This document shows, piece after piece, positions 23,281 to 36,186 of a DNA stretch of 64,000 bases (positions are counted from its first letter, which is position 1; each line of letters begins with the position of its first letter). Both the position numbers and the translations under genes were made by a program. This DNA is from Hordeum vulgare subsp. vulgare (taxonomy: Eukaryota; Streptophyta; Magnoliopsida; Poales; Poaceae): contig NC_058522.1 of NCBI RefSeq assembly GCF_904849725.1, positions 232,785,084 to 232,849,083 of the forward strand, read 5' to 3'. The notes below the pieces were generated by a model. It searched no databases. It was not told the DNA's origin and saw nothing but the letters and a program-made list of their open reading frames with translations.

Positions 23281-26200
23281 GAAGACCCGGACTGCATTCT
23301 GGGTACGTTCCTCGTCAACTCAACCCTAGCAACAATATTGTTTGATTGTGGTGCTTCACATTCCTTTGTCACCCAAAAGTTTTCCACAAAGAGTGGATTA
23401 AAATAAACCTTCCTTCATAGGCATATGTCAGTTCATACCCCGGGGGCAGTATTAAAGACCAACTTAGGATGTAGAGGAGTTGGGATCAACATTAACGGGG
23501 TAGACTTCGCCGCAGATCTAATCGTCCTTAAGTCGTAAGGCTTGGACGTGATCCTTGGTATGGATTGGCTAGCTAGGCACCAAAGCGTGCTCGATTGCGC
23601 CAAGAGGGCTATCACCATGATGAGTGACCAAGGGGTCAAGGTCAAGTATGTCCCCGAGACTACCTCTACTCAAGCCCCTTAGGTCAACTGCCTTTCGGAA
23701 GAAAGTGTGGACCAAGTACCAGTGGTGTGCGAATACCCGGGCATATTTTTCGATGAGCTGCCAGGGATGCCTCCTGACCGAGACATCGAGTTCATCATCG
23801 AGCTCATGCCCGGGTCAAGGCCTATCTATAAAAAGCCGTATAGGATGGGATCCGAAGAGCTGGCAGAGTTGAAGAAGCAGCTGGTCGAGCAACTCCGAAA
23901 GGGATTCATCCGACCAAGTCCCTCACCTTGGGGATCATTTGTTTTATTCGTGTCCAAAAAGGATGGAACAATCAAAATTTGCGTTGATTACCGTTCCCTC
24001 AATGAGGTCACGATAAAGAACAAGTATCCACTTCCCAAGATTGAAGAGTTATTCGACCGGTTAAACGGTGCCAAGGTATTCTCCAAGATCTATCTCAGAT
24101 CTAGGTATTACCAGCTAAAGATTCGGCCCGAGGACATACCTCAAACGGCATTCGTGACCAGACATGGTCTTTATGAGTGCAAGGTTATGTCGTTTGGGTT
24201 GACCAATGCCCGGGCATACTTCATGTACCTCATGAACAAGGTCTTCATGGAATATCTGGATAAGTTTGTTGTTGTCTTGATCGACGACATACTAATCTTC
24301 TCCCAATCTGAAGAAGAACATGAGCAACACTTGAGGTTGGTGTTGGAAAAGCTTCAAGAGCACCAACTTTACGCCAAGTTCAGCAAGTGCAAGTTTTGGC
24401 TGAACGAAGTTGGGTTCTTGGGTCATACCATGACGGCGGAAGGATTGGCGGTCGATCCCGCCAAGATTGTCACAGTAACCAACTGGAAGTCGCCAATCGA
24501 TGTGAAGGAAGTCAGAACCTTCCTCGGACTCGCAGGATACTACCGCAAGTTCGTGGAAGGATTCTCCCGCATCGCCCGACTAATGACTCACCTCTTGAAG
24601 AAAGGCAAGAAGTTCGAATGGACTCCTGAGTGAGAAGAAAGCTTCCAGGAGCTAAAGAAGAGGCTAACCACCACCCCGGTATTGGCCACTCCAGATATCA
24701 ACAAGGAGTTTGTGATATATTGTGATGCCTCAAGAATCGGGCTCGATGGCATCCTGATGCAAGACGACAGAGTCGTGGCTTATCTGGCACGGCAACTGCG
24801 CCCGCATGAAGAGAACTACGCCACTCATAATCTTGAGTTGGTAGTTGTAGTGCATGCCTTGAAGACATGGCGACATTACCTTCTCGGGAAGCGATGTGAA
24901 ATAAACACCAACCACAAAAGTCTAAAGTATATATTCACCCAGCGGGAATGAATATGAGGAAGTGAAGGTGGTTGGAGCTAATCAAACACTATGACCTCAG
25001 CATTCAATACCACCCCGGTAAGGCCAACGTGGTGGCCGATGCCTTGAACCGGAAGTCTTGCACCTTGAATGCTGCAATCAAGGAAAGGCTGCCCGCCTTG
25101 TATGAAGAGCTACAAAAGCTTTAGATTAGAGCTGGTCGAACCAGGATTCCTAGCTAACCTCGAAGTCAAACCCACTCTAGTAGATGACATCAAGGAAGCT
25201 CAGAAGGGGCACAAGAGCATCGAAGGCCTCAAGGAGAAGATCAAGGAAGGCAAGGCCCCAGGGTTCTCAGTGGATGAACAAGGAGTTGTGTGGTTTGGGA
25301 AGCGCTTATGTGTACCCAACAAGGCTGAACTCAAGGACTTGATCCTGCAAGAAGCCCACGACACTCCTTACTCGATCCATCCTGGTGGAACCAAGATGTA
25401 CGAGGACCTCCGAGAAAGATTCTGGTGGCATGGTATGAAGAGGGAAATAGCATCATATGTCGCCAAATGCAACGTATGCCAGCGAGTCAAGGCTGAACAC
25501 CAATGACCCGCTGGACTACTTCAACCTCTTCAAGTACCAGAATGGAAGTGGGATAAAGTTGGCATGGACTTCATCACGGGACTGCCTAAGTCAAGCAAGG
25601 GGCACGACTCTGTATGGGTCATCATTGATCACTTGACCAAGGTGGCCCATTTCATTCCTGTCAACACCACCTACGACGGTAGCAAATTGGCCAACCTCTA
25701 CATTGAGCGAGTGGTGAGCATCCACGGAGTTCCTAAGGAAATCATGTCCGGAAGGGGAACGCAATTCACCTCACGATTCTGGAAGCAATTTCAAGAAGCC
25801 TTGGGAACCAGGCTCTCCTTCAGCACCACATTCCACTCTCAGACGGGCGGACAGATGGAGCGAGTAAATCAGATACTCGAGGACATGCTCCGCGCTTGTG
25901 TTTTGGCACATGGAGCCAAATGGGAGGACTTTGTGCCTTTCGTCGAGTTTTCTTATAACAACAACTATTAGATCAGCCTCCAGATGGCCCCATTTGAAGT
26001 GCTATATGGACGCAAGTGCCCGACCCCGCTCAACTAGTCTGAAACTGGTGAAGGTTTGGTTTTCGGGCCGGACGTTCTCCGTGAAGCTGAAGAGAAGGTG
26101 CAGCTGGTTAGGGAACACCTAAAGGCTGCCAAGTCGCGACAGAAGAGTTATGCAGATTCCCATCGATGGGAGATGGAGCTTAACCCTGGAGACCATGTGT

Positions 26201-26622
26201 ACCTTCGAGTCACACCTCTCAAGGGGACAAAGCATTTCCACATCAAGGGAAAACTTGCTCCAAGGTTCATTGGTCCTGTTAAGGTCACGACAAGGCGTGG
26301 AGAAGTTGCTTACCAGTTGAAGCTACCTCCAGAACTTTCTGGTGTGCACAACGTCTTCCATGTGTCACAACTTTGGAAGTGTCTTCAAGGGCCAAACCGT
26401 ACAAACCCTTATAAGGACATTGATCACTAGACCATCGATCTTCAGCCCGACCTCACATACCGCAAGAGATCGATCCGCGTTCTGGATGAAGCTGAGCGAT
26501 GTACCAGAAGCCGCACCATCAAGTACTACAAGGTCGAGTGGAGAAACCACACTAAAGCAGAAGCCACATGGGAACGTGAAGACTACCTCCGATCCGAGTT
26601 TCCTCACCTTTTCAGCACTTAG
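23281..26622 (+). pseudogene. pol: Chromovirus pol (PR-RT-RH-IN-chromodomain), heavily decayed
   Basis: Homology continues in the gag frame but is broken by stops near 23404, 23536, 23680, 24631, 24949, 25503, 25969, 26036 and 26428, and by a paired frame change between about 24949 and 25120. Protease keeps LFDCGASHSF. RT keeps VLIDDILIF, but the upstream catalytic segment reads [11 protein letters not shown], with Tyr where Asp is expected. RNase H follows ([24 protein letters not shown]). Integrase keeps the HHCC finger (HPGGTKM ... CNVCQ), the first Asp (GMDFITGL) and the Glu (GGQMERVN), but reads SGRGTQF where an Asp is expected. The last ~50 codons (IKYYKVEWRNHTKAEATWE) are a chromodomain, the chromatin-targeting module of chromoviruses. 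Non-functional. Confidence 0.85.
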
Positions 26623-26627
26623 CATAG

Positions 26628-26647
26628 GAATCCCGGGGACGGGATTC
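26628..26647 (+). other. Pre-PPT hairpin of the chromovirus
   Basis: GAATCCC / GGGATTC form a perfect 7-bp stem around GGGGAC, just after the chromodomain stop codon and 18 nt before the LTR. The stem bases differ from the LARD hairpin but remain complementary. Confidence 0.7.
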
Positions 26648-26665
26648 TTGTAAGGGGGATAGTTC
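26648..26665 (+). promoter_or_regulatory. Polypurine tract of the chromovirus
   Basis: GTAAGGGGGATAG lies directly before the LTR. Confidence 0.75.
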
Positions 26666-29600
26666 TCTCACAGCCTGATTTTAACTCACTTTAATGTAAC
26701 CTCTTTAAAATTTGGAACCAATTAAAACTTTTTAATCAAATGCCATATGTGCCATGTTTGTCATTGATTGTATGGATGCTTGTATGCGTGGACCATAAAA
26801 AATGGTTTTCACAAATTAATCTTGCTAAAAATGCCTTTTTCTTATTTCTGCAAATTAAAACCTTGCTTGGGGGTTTGCACTACGAGACCCTGATTCCTAG
26901 GGAGTGCCTCCACCCAAGTATTATATTTTGAAACCAGCATTGTTATAAACCTCCAAAATCATAAAATTCTTATTTTTCAAATTATATTTCTATTTTATTT
27001 AAATTTCCTTTTCTGAGGCTAGAAATGGTATTTCTATATGGAAAATTATCTTTCTACCTTAGAAAAATCTGGGAAAATTTGAGGATACTCAAAGGACATA
27101 TATTTTCCATATATATGATTTTCAACCCTTATTTATATTCTAAATATTGGAGTAAACCTTTGAAAACCTATTCTGTCTATTTTGACCTTTTGAAATATTT
27201 CCAAAGGGAATATTCTAAATAAATTCCGAGTAAATTCCAGCATGTTTCCCAAGCTATATTTGGTGACTATGCCAAGCTTCACCTCATTACAAGGTGGTTT
27301 GTTTCACCAAGTAATCCTAAAACCTTTAAAGTGACCTGAACCTTTAAAGGAGGGTTAAATATCCCAAATAAGGAGTTCATGCAAAGAATGGGATTTGTGG
27401 GGATTAATTTACACAAAATTCCTTTTGTGAAGGTAGAACTGTCCATTTGGGGGTATTTTCAAGTTTACATTGTCAAACTTGTCCAATGGAGCTCAAATTT
27501 GGTGTAGCACGCTATCTTTATCTCAAACTTGACCTTTTAACTTTCATCACTAGTGGTGAAGTGTAGCTACCCCAAACACTTGTCGAACACCTTCTGCCAG
27601 ATTAGTAAATCAGCTCCTAACTCAATCCACACCCAGACACTTTCACCCAAACTCATAGACCAAGCAGCCAGCACCACTCCACGACTTCAGAAGAGTGTCC
27701 CCTCTTTGATTCCAAGCAAAAGAGCCAAAATCTTCATTTTAGTTTCTGGTCTAAGACTAGCATCATCTCTTTAATCACTCCCTTTGACCAGCAGTGAGTG
27801 ACTCCGCTTCCAAACAACTAGGGATCTTCCAACCCAACCCCAGGACACGCCAGACACGGCCAAAGCGCCCCAGAGCATGCCGGCATGCCGTGGCATGCCA
27901 AAACTGCGCTCTGGGCACGCTACAGGGCGCACCCGAGCCAAAGGTGGTGAGCTCCGGCCGATTTGAGCCTCCCCCATTGTCTATCCACGTCCCCGACACT
28001 CCTCCTGCATCAAGGCAGCCCTAGGGCCCCTCCTCCCTCGCTCTGTTGACCGGAGCGATGCGTGCCCGCGCGCGCCAGATTCGGCCAGAAGACTGCGACC
28101 ATGCATGCACGCTCCTCCTCGCTCCCTCTCCCACTTAGTGAGTCGTAGGGGGTCCAAAACCATGTTCGCCACACCACGGTTTCGACCCCGAGCTCTCTCT
28201 GTCCCACCTGCGAGCCACGGCGAAACCACCAACGCTGCCCGCTCGGTGCACCGTCGAAGCCCTCTAAATAGGCCTCCCCCTCGCTCCAGCACCCTCACCT
28301 CACTCCTCCAGAGCCTCAATCGCACCCCTAGCCACCCCATTCGACCATAGTGAGCTCCGATGCTCAAGATCGACCGAGCCCCGCCGCTTCAAAGCTCCGT
28401 CGATCTCGGGTTACAGGCCAGCTCCAGCGCTCTTCTCTCCACCTCCGTGACTGTAGCAAGCTCAGGAAGCTTCCCGACCACTCCCCCGAGCTTATCCCTG
28501 CCCGTAGCACCCCTTTGTCCACCTCCTGAATCGGCTCCGCCGCAGCCACCTCATCGCCGGTGAACCAGGGCCTCCCGGTCGTTCATTTGACCACCAACAG
28601 GTAGGCGACAATGCGCTGGTTCCATTCCTGCCGTCGTTGGGGCTCGAGGGCGTTGGTATCGCCGCCCGCGTGCCTCCCCTCCCCTCTATCCCTAGGAAGA
28701 GGACGACCTCGACATGTGTGCCCCACCTGTCGGTGGCCCATCTCTCTCCCCCTCTCTCCTCGCAGCCGTTGACTACTCGGGCCCGCGCATCAGGTTTGAA
28801 CCTGACGGCGCGCGCCTGGGTTGGCTGGCCGGTTGGCCAGCTGGGCCGGTCCAGCCACAGACCGATCCAGGCCAGGGCTTAGCCCATTTTTATTTTTCCA
28901 TTTTGATTCTGTTTTAGTAGATTTTTGTAGAATTTGTTATCGAGTACAAAATAATTATTTTTCCACAAAAAATCTTCTAAAAATGAGTAGAATTTAATAG
29001 ATCGATTGAACAAATTTTTATAACAACTTTTCTGTATACAGATAATTAAAAGCTCATTTTGATTACTTTAGCATCTGTTAAACCGATTTTAAAAATAATA
29101 ACTTTTCTCAAAACCAGAGACAAACATTTTTAAAATTATAATATAGATTTATCAGAATAGGGTAACATTTTTAAAGTGAGTTTGTACTCTATTTTTGACT
29201 GTGCTTCTTATTAAATTTATTATTATTACGACGTTAGATCATGCATTTGTCGAAGGACTCGGACCCGAAGTCCTCGGATACCTAGCTGACCAAGGCAAGC
29301 AGCCCTTTGACCATGTGTGAGAAAATGTTGTATGCATGCCATGTAGAATAAATATTTCTGTTGCATATGATCATGAGTATTTGGTAAACAACCGATATGG
29401 TGTTACCGGTGGTTACTCTGGAGCACTTTCATTTGAGCTTGACCCTACCATCTATCAGGGTCATGCTGAAAAATGTTAACAAGTAGTAGTAGTAATGCTA
29501 CACATAGGATGAGCATATGCATGATGATGGTAAACAAGGTGGTATCAAATGTTTTGCAAAAACCCCGTCGGGTGCTACTAATGCCCGAGGGTGATGTGTT

Positions 29601-30801
29601 GAGGTGGATGACCACTTGAGAAAGAAGTGGTGTACCGGAAAGGTTTGGTGTGGGTGGTTTCGGAAATGGGATTAGGTTTAAGAATTGCTGACCATCCCAA
29701 CCTTACATGTGCAACCACGATACCATTTTATGGGACGGGGCTTTATTGATTACTTTGGTCGGTGCTAGCAAAGAGCCCGCATTACTAGTGGCGGGAGTGA
29801 TATGTGGTCACTCTCTTGACGGGGTCGTACCAGGTAGGTCGACTATGCCGTTTTCTCGTGTTCCGGGCACACCGTTGGTCCCCGCATGGATGATACAGTC
29901 TACAGTTGGTGCTCGTAAGACGTACATCATGTGGGCTGGGTACCATCGTCAGGGGAAAGGCAATGTTCGGGTACTTACCTCGGGTATGTTATATACTACG
30001 ATTCCTGGATGACATGGAAGTTTCCCGGATTGCGTGAGTAAAGCGTGCAACCTCTGAAGAGTGTAAAACTATTCGAATAGCCGATGTCCATGGACAAGCA
30101 CACTTGGGTAATCCTGCTTAGACTACATCCAGTCGTTTCCGCATATACCAAGTGTGAGTGTGTGTGTGTTTTCAAAGGTGTTATCTAAGGAAGATGATAT
30201 GCCAAGTTTGGTGACTTGGCATATAGGGTGAACCTGTGGTGTTCAACCCTCAACAGATATGTTGATATGTGTAACCTGTTCTTCTGAATACCATATAGTT
30301 TGATGCATGTCCATACAATTATGTGATCATGTTTATTTATAATCAAAACTTGCTTTCTGTAAATGCTGCATATTATCTTATTACTGTACCAACTGCATTC
30401 ATCCATATCATGGGCTATTTGCGAGTACATTAAAAGTACTCATTGGCTTGCCACTCGTTATTTTATTGACCAAACATGGAGGAGCCAGAATGTGGACAAG
30501 AGTATGCCGGAGATGGACACGTGATCTAGGACGCTTCCGTGTTAGAATGTGTGTTGGTTAAGGCTGATTGCAACGGGTTCCCGTTTTCTACCAAGTATTC
30601 CGCTAGTAGTTGTGATGGTGTGATTGGCCTTAATATCCCTATCCTTGTAAGGCTTGGCCATAATGGTCCTATTTGTATCAGACGTTAATTTCGGATGTAA
30701 GACTCTTGTTATTCATTATCTTTGTGTTCGGTGAGCATTGATCTCTGGGATCACTGAGCATGTTCATTCTGCGATCTCGACTCGTAGGTCGGGGTCCCAC
30801 A
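26666..30801 (+). repeat. Chromovirus 3' LTR (4136 bp)
   Basis: It starts TCTCACAGCCTG, where TGTCACA would be usual, so the terminal G appears mutated. It ends GGTCGGGGTCCCACA. The first 1.1 kb is AT-rich U3. A TATA-like CTCTAAATAG sits at 28262 in a GC-rich block (about 27800-28880). The last 1.5 kb matches the LARD LTR in reverse complement with the same order of blocks, including the GT repeat and the hairpin at 30197-30224. Confidence 0.82.
30197..30224 (+). other. Conserved U5 hairpin, chromovirus LTR
   Basis: ATATGCCAAGT / ACTTGGCATAT is a perfect 11-bp stem with a TTGGTG loop. It corresponds to the hairpins in both LARD LTRs (loop TCGGTG on that strand). Confidence 0.65.
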
Positions 30802-32362
30802 AAATGTCACTCAAGGACAAATAAGAGCTGCACAACAAGTCAAGCGGTGCTTACAAAGATTCAAGTGATGCTCGAGCTACTTCAAGTGACAATCTTGTCC
30901 CAATGAAGAGATAAGCCTCATGGTCGGGAAATTCAACAAGTTCTACAAGATTAGAGGCAAAGAGAGAAGCTCTAGCTCAAGATATGAAGAGAAGCATTCA
31001 TCTAGTCATGACAGAAACTGCTACAACTGTAGAAAGTCTAGCTGCTACTCCAATGAGTGCTCGGCTCCCCACAAACAAAGAGAAGAGTCACCTAGAAGAC
31101 GAAGCTCAAGAGAAGAATCACCTTGAAGATAGAGAAGGAGTAGAGAAGATCGTTATGAATGAAGACCCTCCCGGAGAAGTAAGGAATCGGAGAAGAAGGA
31201 CAAGTACACCAAGAGCCACTCAAGAATAAGACATGAAGCTCTTGTTGGTGAATGGGTATCTGGCTCCAAGTCCGACAACCAATCCGAGAGAAGCTACCAC
31301 TCCAACTCCAACTATAGTCAAGATGAAGGTGTTGTCGGTCTTGCACTCGTAACCTCCAACTCCTATGACATATTTGATTCACCAAATGAAGGGAATAGAA
31401 GCTGCTTCATGGCTAAAGGCCCCAAGGTATCACACCCCGAATACTTTAACATTAATAGTGATGAGGATGACTTGCTAGGAGAAGATGACTTGCTCTTTGA
31501 TAAAACTAGTGTTAATAATGAAAATGAACATGATGATAATCATGCTAGTCAAGATAAATCATATGATGATGATAATAAAGATATTGAACGACTAACTAAA
31601 GAATAAAGCACTCTTATGTTAGCCCATGAATATACTCTATAAGATCATAGAGAGCTTTCAAGAACTCATGAGAAGCTACAATTCAAGAAGCTAAATTTAG
31701 AGCAAGAGCATGAGTTTCTAAAAGCAATCAATGATGATCTTCGAAAGAAGAGTTCTTCTTATCTAGCCAAACAATTAATCTTGTCTAGTTTTGTTCCACA
31801 AGTTAAACCTAAGCATGCTATTAACAAAGGCAAGAAGGTTTCTTCATATAGTAAGAACAATACTAATGTTAAATCAAGTGATGTTTTTGCTAGTAGCTCT
31901 CTTGATTCCAGTAATGATTCTCTTAGACAAGGTATACTTGAGCAAGAAATGATTTATAGAAAGCAAATATGGAGAGAGGTGTCTCCAAGAGTATTTCCGG
32001 AAGTAAGAAATTTGAGGAGATTTTACGCAAGTAAGGAGGACACTGGAAGAAGCAAGGTGTTGGCTACCTCAATGCCAATGGAGTTGAATGGGAATAAGGT
32101 CAATACACCATCCCTAAGTTTGTTCCCAAAGGAGAACTATGACCCTACTCTCCCCAAAGTAACAAGCTCTCAAGATGACCTTCCACCACAAGATCACAAG
32201 GAAAAGGAAAAGCTCTAAGAGGATATTGACTCATCTGAGGAAGAACCGCAAGCCATGGTCAAGTGGATTCCCAAGGCCACTACTAGCTCTACTTCATCTA
32301 GTGCTACCACAAATCCAAGGATCCCCATAAAGTTGATGCGGGTACCCAAGAAGAAGAACTAG
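30802..32362 (+). pseudogene. Gag-like C-terminal region of the Copia-like element
   Basis: Mostly one frame, broken by stops near 31126, 31604, 31640 and 32216 and by a frame change around 31130-31210. It begins KFNKFYKIRGKERS and has a degraded zinc knuckle (CYNCRKSSCYSNEC, the usual Gly and His missing). An acidic segment follows (NINSDEDDLLGEDDLLFD), then a coiled-coil stretch (THEKLQFKKLNLEQEHEFLK) and a basic end (IPIKLMRVPKKKN, stop 32360-32362). The layout fits the distal part of a plant retrotransposon Gag. The N-terminal capsid part lies beyond the chromovirus. Confidence 0.6.
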
Positions 32363-33973
32363 AGAAGTTCTTGAGGGGTGACTCCTCCAATGAAATTCAC
32401 TCTTATTCATTCTGGCAAGAACTATATGCAATCAACTCCAACCATATGCATTAGTTCAAGGAACCACACATTCCCTCAAAGGTAAGCAAGGGACAAAGTA
32501 ATTAATGTATCAATGGACATCATCTCACATGTAATTCACCCCATGTCCATAGATATCCTTGTATTTTTTCCTTGTGTTTGGGACTAACCCATGTAGGGGA
32601 GAAGAGTAAGAAACAACAAGGATTGCTCCAAATTCAAGATGATCTTCATCAACAATGAGCATCCACCACTACTACACCTACATGAAGTCTTCTACGACAA
32701 AACCCAAGGTTAGCTTATCCCTCTTAGGGGGTGTCACATGAAGGGGGAGACTTACTCTAAGACTTGAGTTAAAGCATATCTTAAGGTGTGAACACATTGA
32801 AAGCTTTATGTAAAAGCGCCAATGTGCTTGGTAGATGCTACAGTGGTTGAGCATGTTTGACATGTTTTATTTGACATCTTATTGTGTGAGCATGTTGGTA
32901 TGCATATTTTTTCTCATTCGAGGATATACAATTGTTGTTCTTTGGGTTTTCATTTTCTTTGGACAACTGGATATACAAGAATGCCTAAGTACCCCTCTCT
33001 AGCTATCTATGCTTTCTCGTCTCAAATTCTATTCATGCTGTGTCACCAAATTTGAGCAAGAACTTTAGGGACAATCTGTGTGAGGAGCACCCGGAGATCC
33101 GTCTCGACAAGATCTTACTTCCAAAATGTCCATGTGCCACTCGATGTGACCAACCCCAAAATCTCGGTCCTACCGAAGCACTAGGGTTGATCTGGTTTTA
33201 TGATCTCAGAACCACCGATAGGTAAATCTCGGCCTCATCGAGTTTCACGGTCGCCAGACAGTTATGGACCTCTGTGGCACCAATATTTCTAATTCGGTGT
33301 CACCGATAGCCGGGGATATATATATTTGCGGACCTGGCCTTTGAAATGCAATCTCAAACGTCAATTCCCGCAACTCCCTTGATGTCGTGCCGTCATCTCC
33401 ATGATGTCGCCCCTTGTCTCCCGTGTGCTCTCACCACAGGAGTCCTCGCCACCAACAAAAATCACTCCTCCCATCGTCGTTGTAGGACATATTCACCGAG
33501 AGTAGGGTAAAGATATCCCCCCTTTGTGCTCCCAATTCGGGTCATGCGAATTAGGATTACATCATCATCTAGCCATAGTTTTCAAAGCATCTATCCATTG
33601 GAAACTCCGATTAGTTTATGGGAACGAAATTTTTTAGGTTTAATTTTCTTCCATGTGTGTCTTGGTGTCACGAAAGCAGAAAAATCAGTCCTACCGATTT
33701 CACTTTTAGGGTTACTAGGAACATTCTCAGTGAGACCAAGCTGCTCATTTCGGTGAAACCGAAGTGGGTGGCCAAGTTTATTTTAATGAGGATGTATGTA
33801 TCGGTGACTCCAAGAATTCTGACTTGGTGGGACCGAAACCCACTTAGCTGAAAGTTAAATTTAAGATTTTGAGTTCAATTTTTTTTAAATGTGTGTGTTT
33901 TGTGATGCTCATCCACTCCTGCTCCTCTACATCTATTCATAGGGTCAACTTGTTTGCTTGGTTGCTTGTGATC
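32363..33973 (+). other. Non-coding segment with CGGTNNNACCG boxes between the two ORFs
   Basis: No coding homology is visible. Three perfect 11-bp CGGTNNNACCG palindromes occur (33165, 33295, 33751) with several degenerate ones. A TATA-like stretch is at 33315-33327. The same kind of boxes recur in this element's LTR before its TATA box. A GGGGGAG run at about 32738 resembles a polypurine tract. Confidence 0.55.
33315..33327 (+). promoter_or_regulatory. Candidate internal TATA box
   Basis: GATATATATATTT lies 10 nt after a perfect CGGTGTCACCG palindrome and 647 nt before the second ORF's ATG, mirroring the box-then-TATA order in the LTR (TATA at 37284-37293). Confidence 0.4.
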
Positions 33974-36086
33974 ATGTCAGGATATGAGGATAGCCAGAAT
34001 GTTTCCAAAGAGGCTAGTGTGGAAATGGACTCATGCACTAGTCCTGAGAGGACTGCTTCTGACCGAGGTAGTTCAAGCTCCCATGATTTTCCCATGACTG
34101 CTACCAGGTCCAGAAAGAAGCTATATTCAGATGAGGAGGATGCTGACTTCATTCCAGAAGAAATCATTCCCAAAAGCAAAAGGAGAGGATCATAGTCAAG
34201 AAAACTATGAGAAAGGAGTATGCCGGGACTGATTCTTTGAGAGCTCCACATACTGCTCAGAAAGAAATGAAACTCACCCTTGGAAACCCCTCTTCCAAGC
34301 AATGTAAAAATCCAGGGCAGAAGAGAATCAGGAAGAGGTCAATGCATGTTGTTGGGAGGGAAACATCCATGTATGAAGATCCAGCAGAAACTGCCGAGGA
34401 AGAAGAGGAAGAGGAAACTGTTAATCCACCTCCTTCCAAGAAGAAGAAGCTTATGGTAGATGCTATTCCAAGAAGGTCTGCACCCAAGACAAAACCTTCT
34501 ACTCCCAAGTCTAAGAAGCCAGTAGCTCCCAAGAGGACTAGAAGGGATATACGTGCAGCAGATAAGAACAAGGGCTCTACATCCACAGATACTACTATAG
34601 AGGAGGAACAAGATCTTTTTGTGCTGAGGAAGTTGAGAGCTCACCTTCCATTGCACAATGATGCTCATCCAGTTGCTGAGGACATGAAGAAGAGAAGGGA
34701 TCAAGGGGATCAAGGTATGAGATTGTGGAGAACAGCAAATCCCTATGCTGATAAGAGGAGAAGAGTTGTTGATCCTTGCTTTCACACCAAGGACCAACAA
34801 GATTTCTATGAGACAGTGCTATTGGACAAGAGTCCTGCAGTAAGTGACATGAGATATGTAGACTGGGACTACATCAAGGAACATGAGGACTTCTTCCCTC
34901 ATGTTTGAGAAATTTTGAGGGAAATTGCATTGAAGATTTTGTTGGCAAAGAGATGACTGCCTGTAATGATGAGATGACCATGCAATTCTACTTCACTGCA
35001 CACTTTTATCCAAATGCTAGGATTGTATGGATGACTGAAGGTCACATGTACGAGTCAACTGTGGAGGAGTGGGATACAATCATAGGTGCCCCAATGGTCC
35101 AAGAGGGTCACTTGGATGTGTACTCTGAGCCAGAAATGAATCACAACACTATGGCTGGTATGTACAATCCAGTGCCCCACCAGTACTTGAAGACACACAA
35201 GCTTGGTTCCATATATTTCCTACAAGCTGGGATACCCACTACAAGCACCATTATGAGGTACACCCTGATGCCCAAATCAGGAGATGATAAGATGATCAGA
35301 GGGTATTCTATCAATATGTTGCACCATGTTGACACCCACATAAGGTATAGAGTGATGGATCTGATAGTTGAGACAGTCAGGAGGACAACTGCTAATTAGA
35401 AGAGATCATGTGGATATGCTTCGTACATTCAGATGCTCATCAATGCCAAGATCGGGAAGCATGCATATCAACTTGATAGTACACACCTGCATCTTCAGCC
35501 AGAGTTCAAAGACAACGAGGTAGTGATGGACGCTAGCCATCCCAGCTAAGCTACACCTCGTCAACAAGCAGAGGTAGCAGCACAGGCAGAGGCAGCCAGA
35601 GCAGCTCCAACACCACAACTCAGAATGAGAGAGGAGGAGATGTCATTTCTTGTCAGCACCATCCAGGGGATGGAGAAGAATATTTCTAAAATAATGTTGA
35701 ACCACTAGATCCTTGAGAGGATTGTGGAGACTAAATTCCATGCCCTGGATATGAAAGTAACAGAGTTGGCTACCACTATTAGGGAGCTAAAGCATGAAGT
35801 TTATGTAGTGCACACACCTCTCTCCAGCAGTGATGATGATTCGTCTCTTCCTACAAGTACCGAGTTCAGGATTTAGACTTGGTCTATTGCTGTGCCAGCT
35901 CCGAAATCTATACCATCTTCATCAGCCCAAGCATCAGTGCCTTCAGCTCCTTCAGGTCCACTAGCTCCTGCACCTCCAGTGTCAACACCTCCACCTGATA
36001 GGACATCTGTTGAAGCCTTCGCCAATGCTCACCTGTCGACTCCATCAATTGCTACCGGAGGAGGTCGAGCCCAGAGCGACACTTAG
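33974..36086 (+). pseudogene. Second ORF of the Copia-like element, function unknown
   Basis: It starts MSGYEDSQNVSKEAS at 33974 and continues through three phases broken at 34195, 34908 and 35399, with further stops to 36086. The first third is acidic, Ser/Lys-rich and low-complexity with basic clusters (PPPSKKKKLM). The middle (EMTMQFYFTAHFYPNARIVWMTEG ... YSINMLHHVDTHIRYRVMDLIVE) is a folded-looking domain resembling the 'putative plant transposon protein' family often seen beside plant retroelements. A coiled coil and a Pro/Ala/Ser-rich tail end it. An envelope-like role is sometimes suggested for ORFs at this position, but I see no signal peptide or membrane anchor. Confidence 0.55.
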
Positions 36087-36149
36087 CTCTAGACCTTTGA
36101 AATTTTTGGTAACTTGTTGCCAAAGGGGAGAAGTTTATTGATCATTAGG

Positions 36150-36186
<37 letters not shown>

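Larger units (their letters stand above)
21928..30801 (+). mobile_element. Tekay-type chromovirus (Erika-like?), 5' LTR outside window
   Basis: Gag with a zinc knuckle, protease, RT, RNase H, integrase and a C-terminal chromodomain lie in one original frame, followed by a polypurine tract and a 4.1-kb LTR. The Athila element is inserted just upstream of gag, so this element's 5' LTR and primer site must lie left of the window. Many in-frame stops and lost catalytic residues show an old, dead copy. Its LTR is related to that of the LARD, which makes an intact relative a plausible helper. The family name is from memory only. Confidence 0.85.

Noticed and set aside
28010..28917. Overlapping ORFs in the chromovirus LTR that might be a host first exon
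   Set aside because: They lie within a GC-rich LTR block with no domain or splice pattern, and the block is colinear with the GC-rich blocks of the other LTRs.
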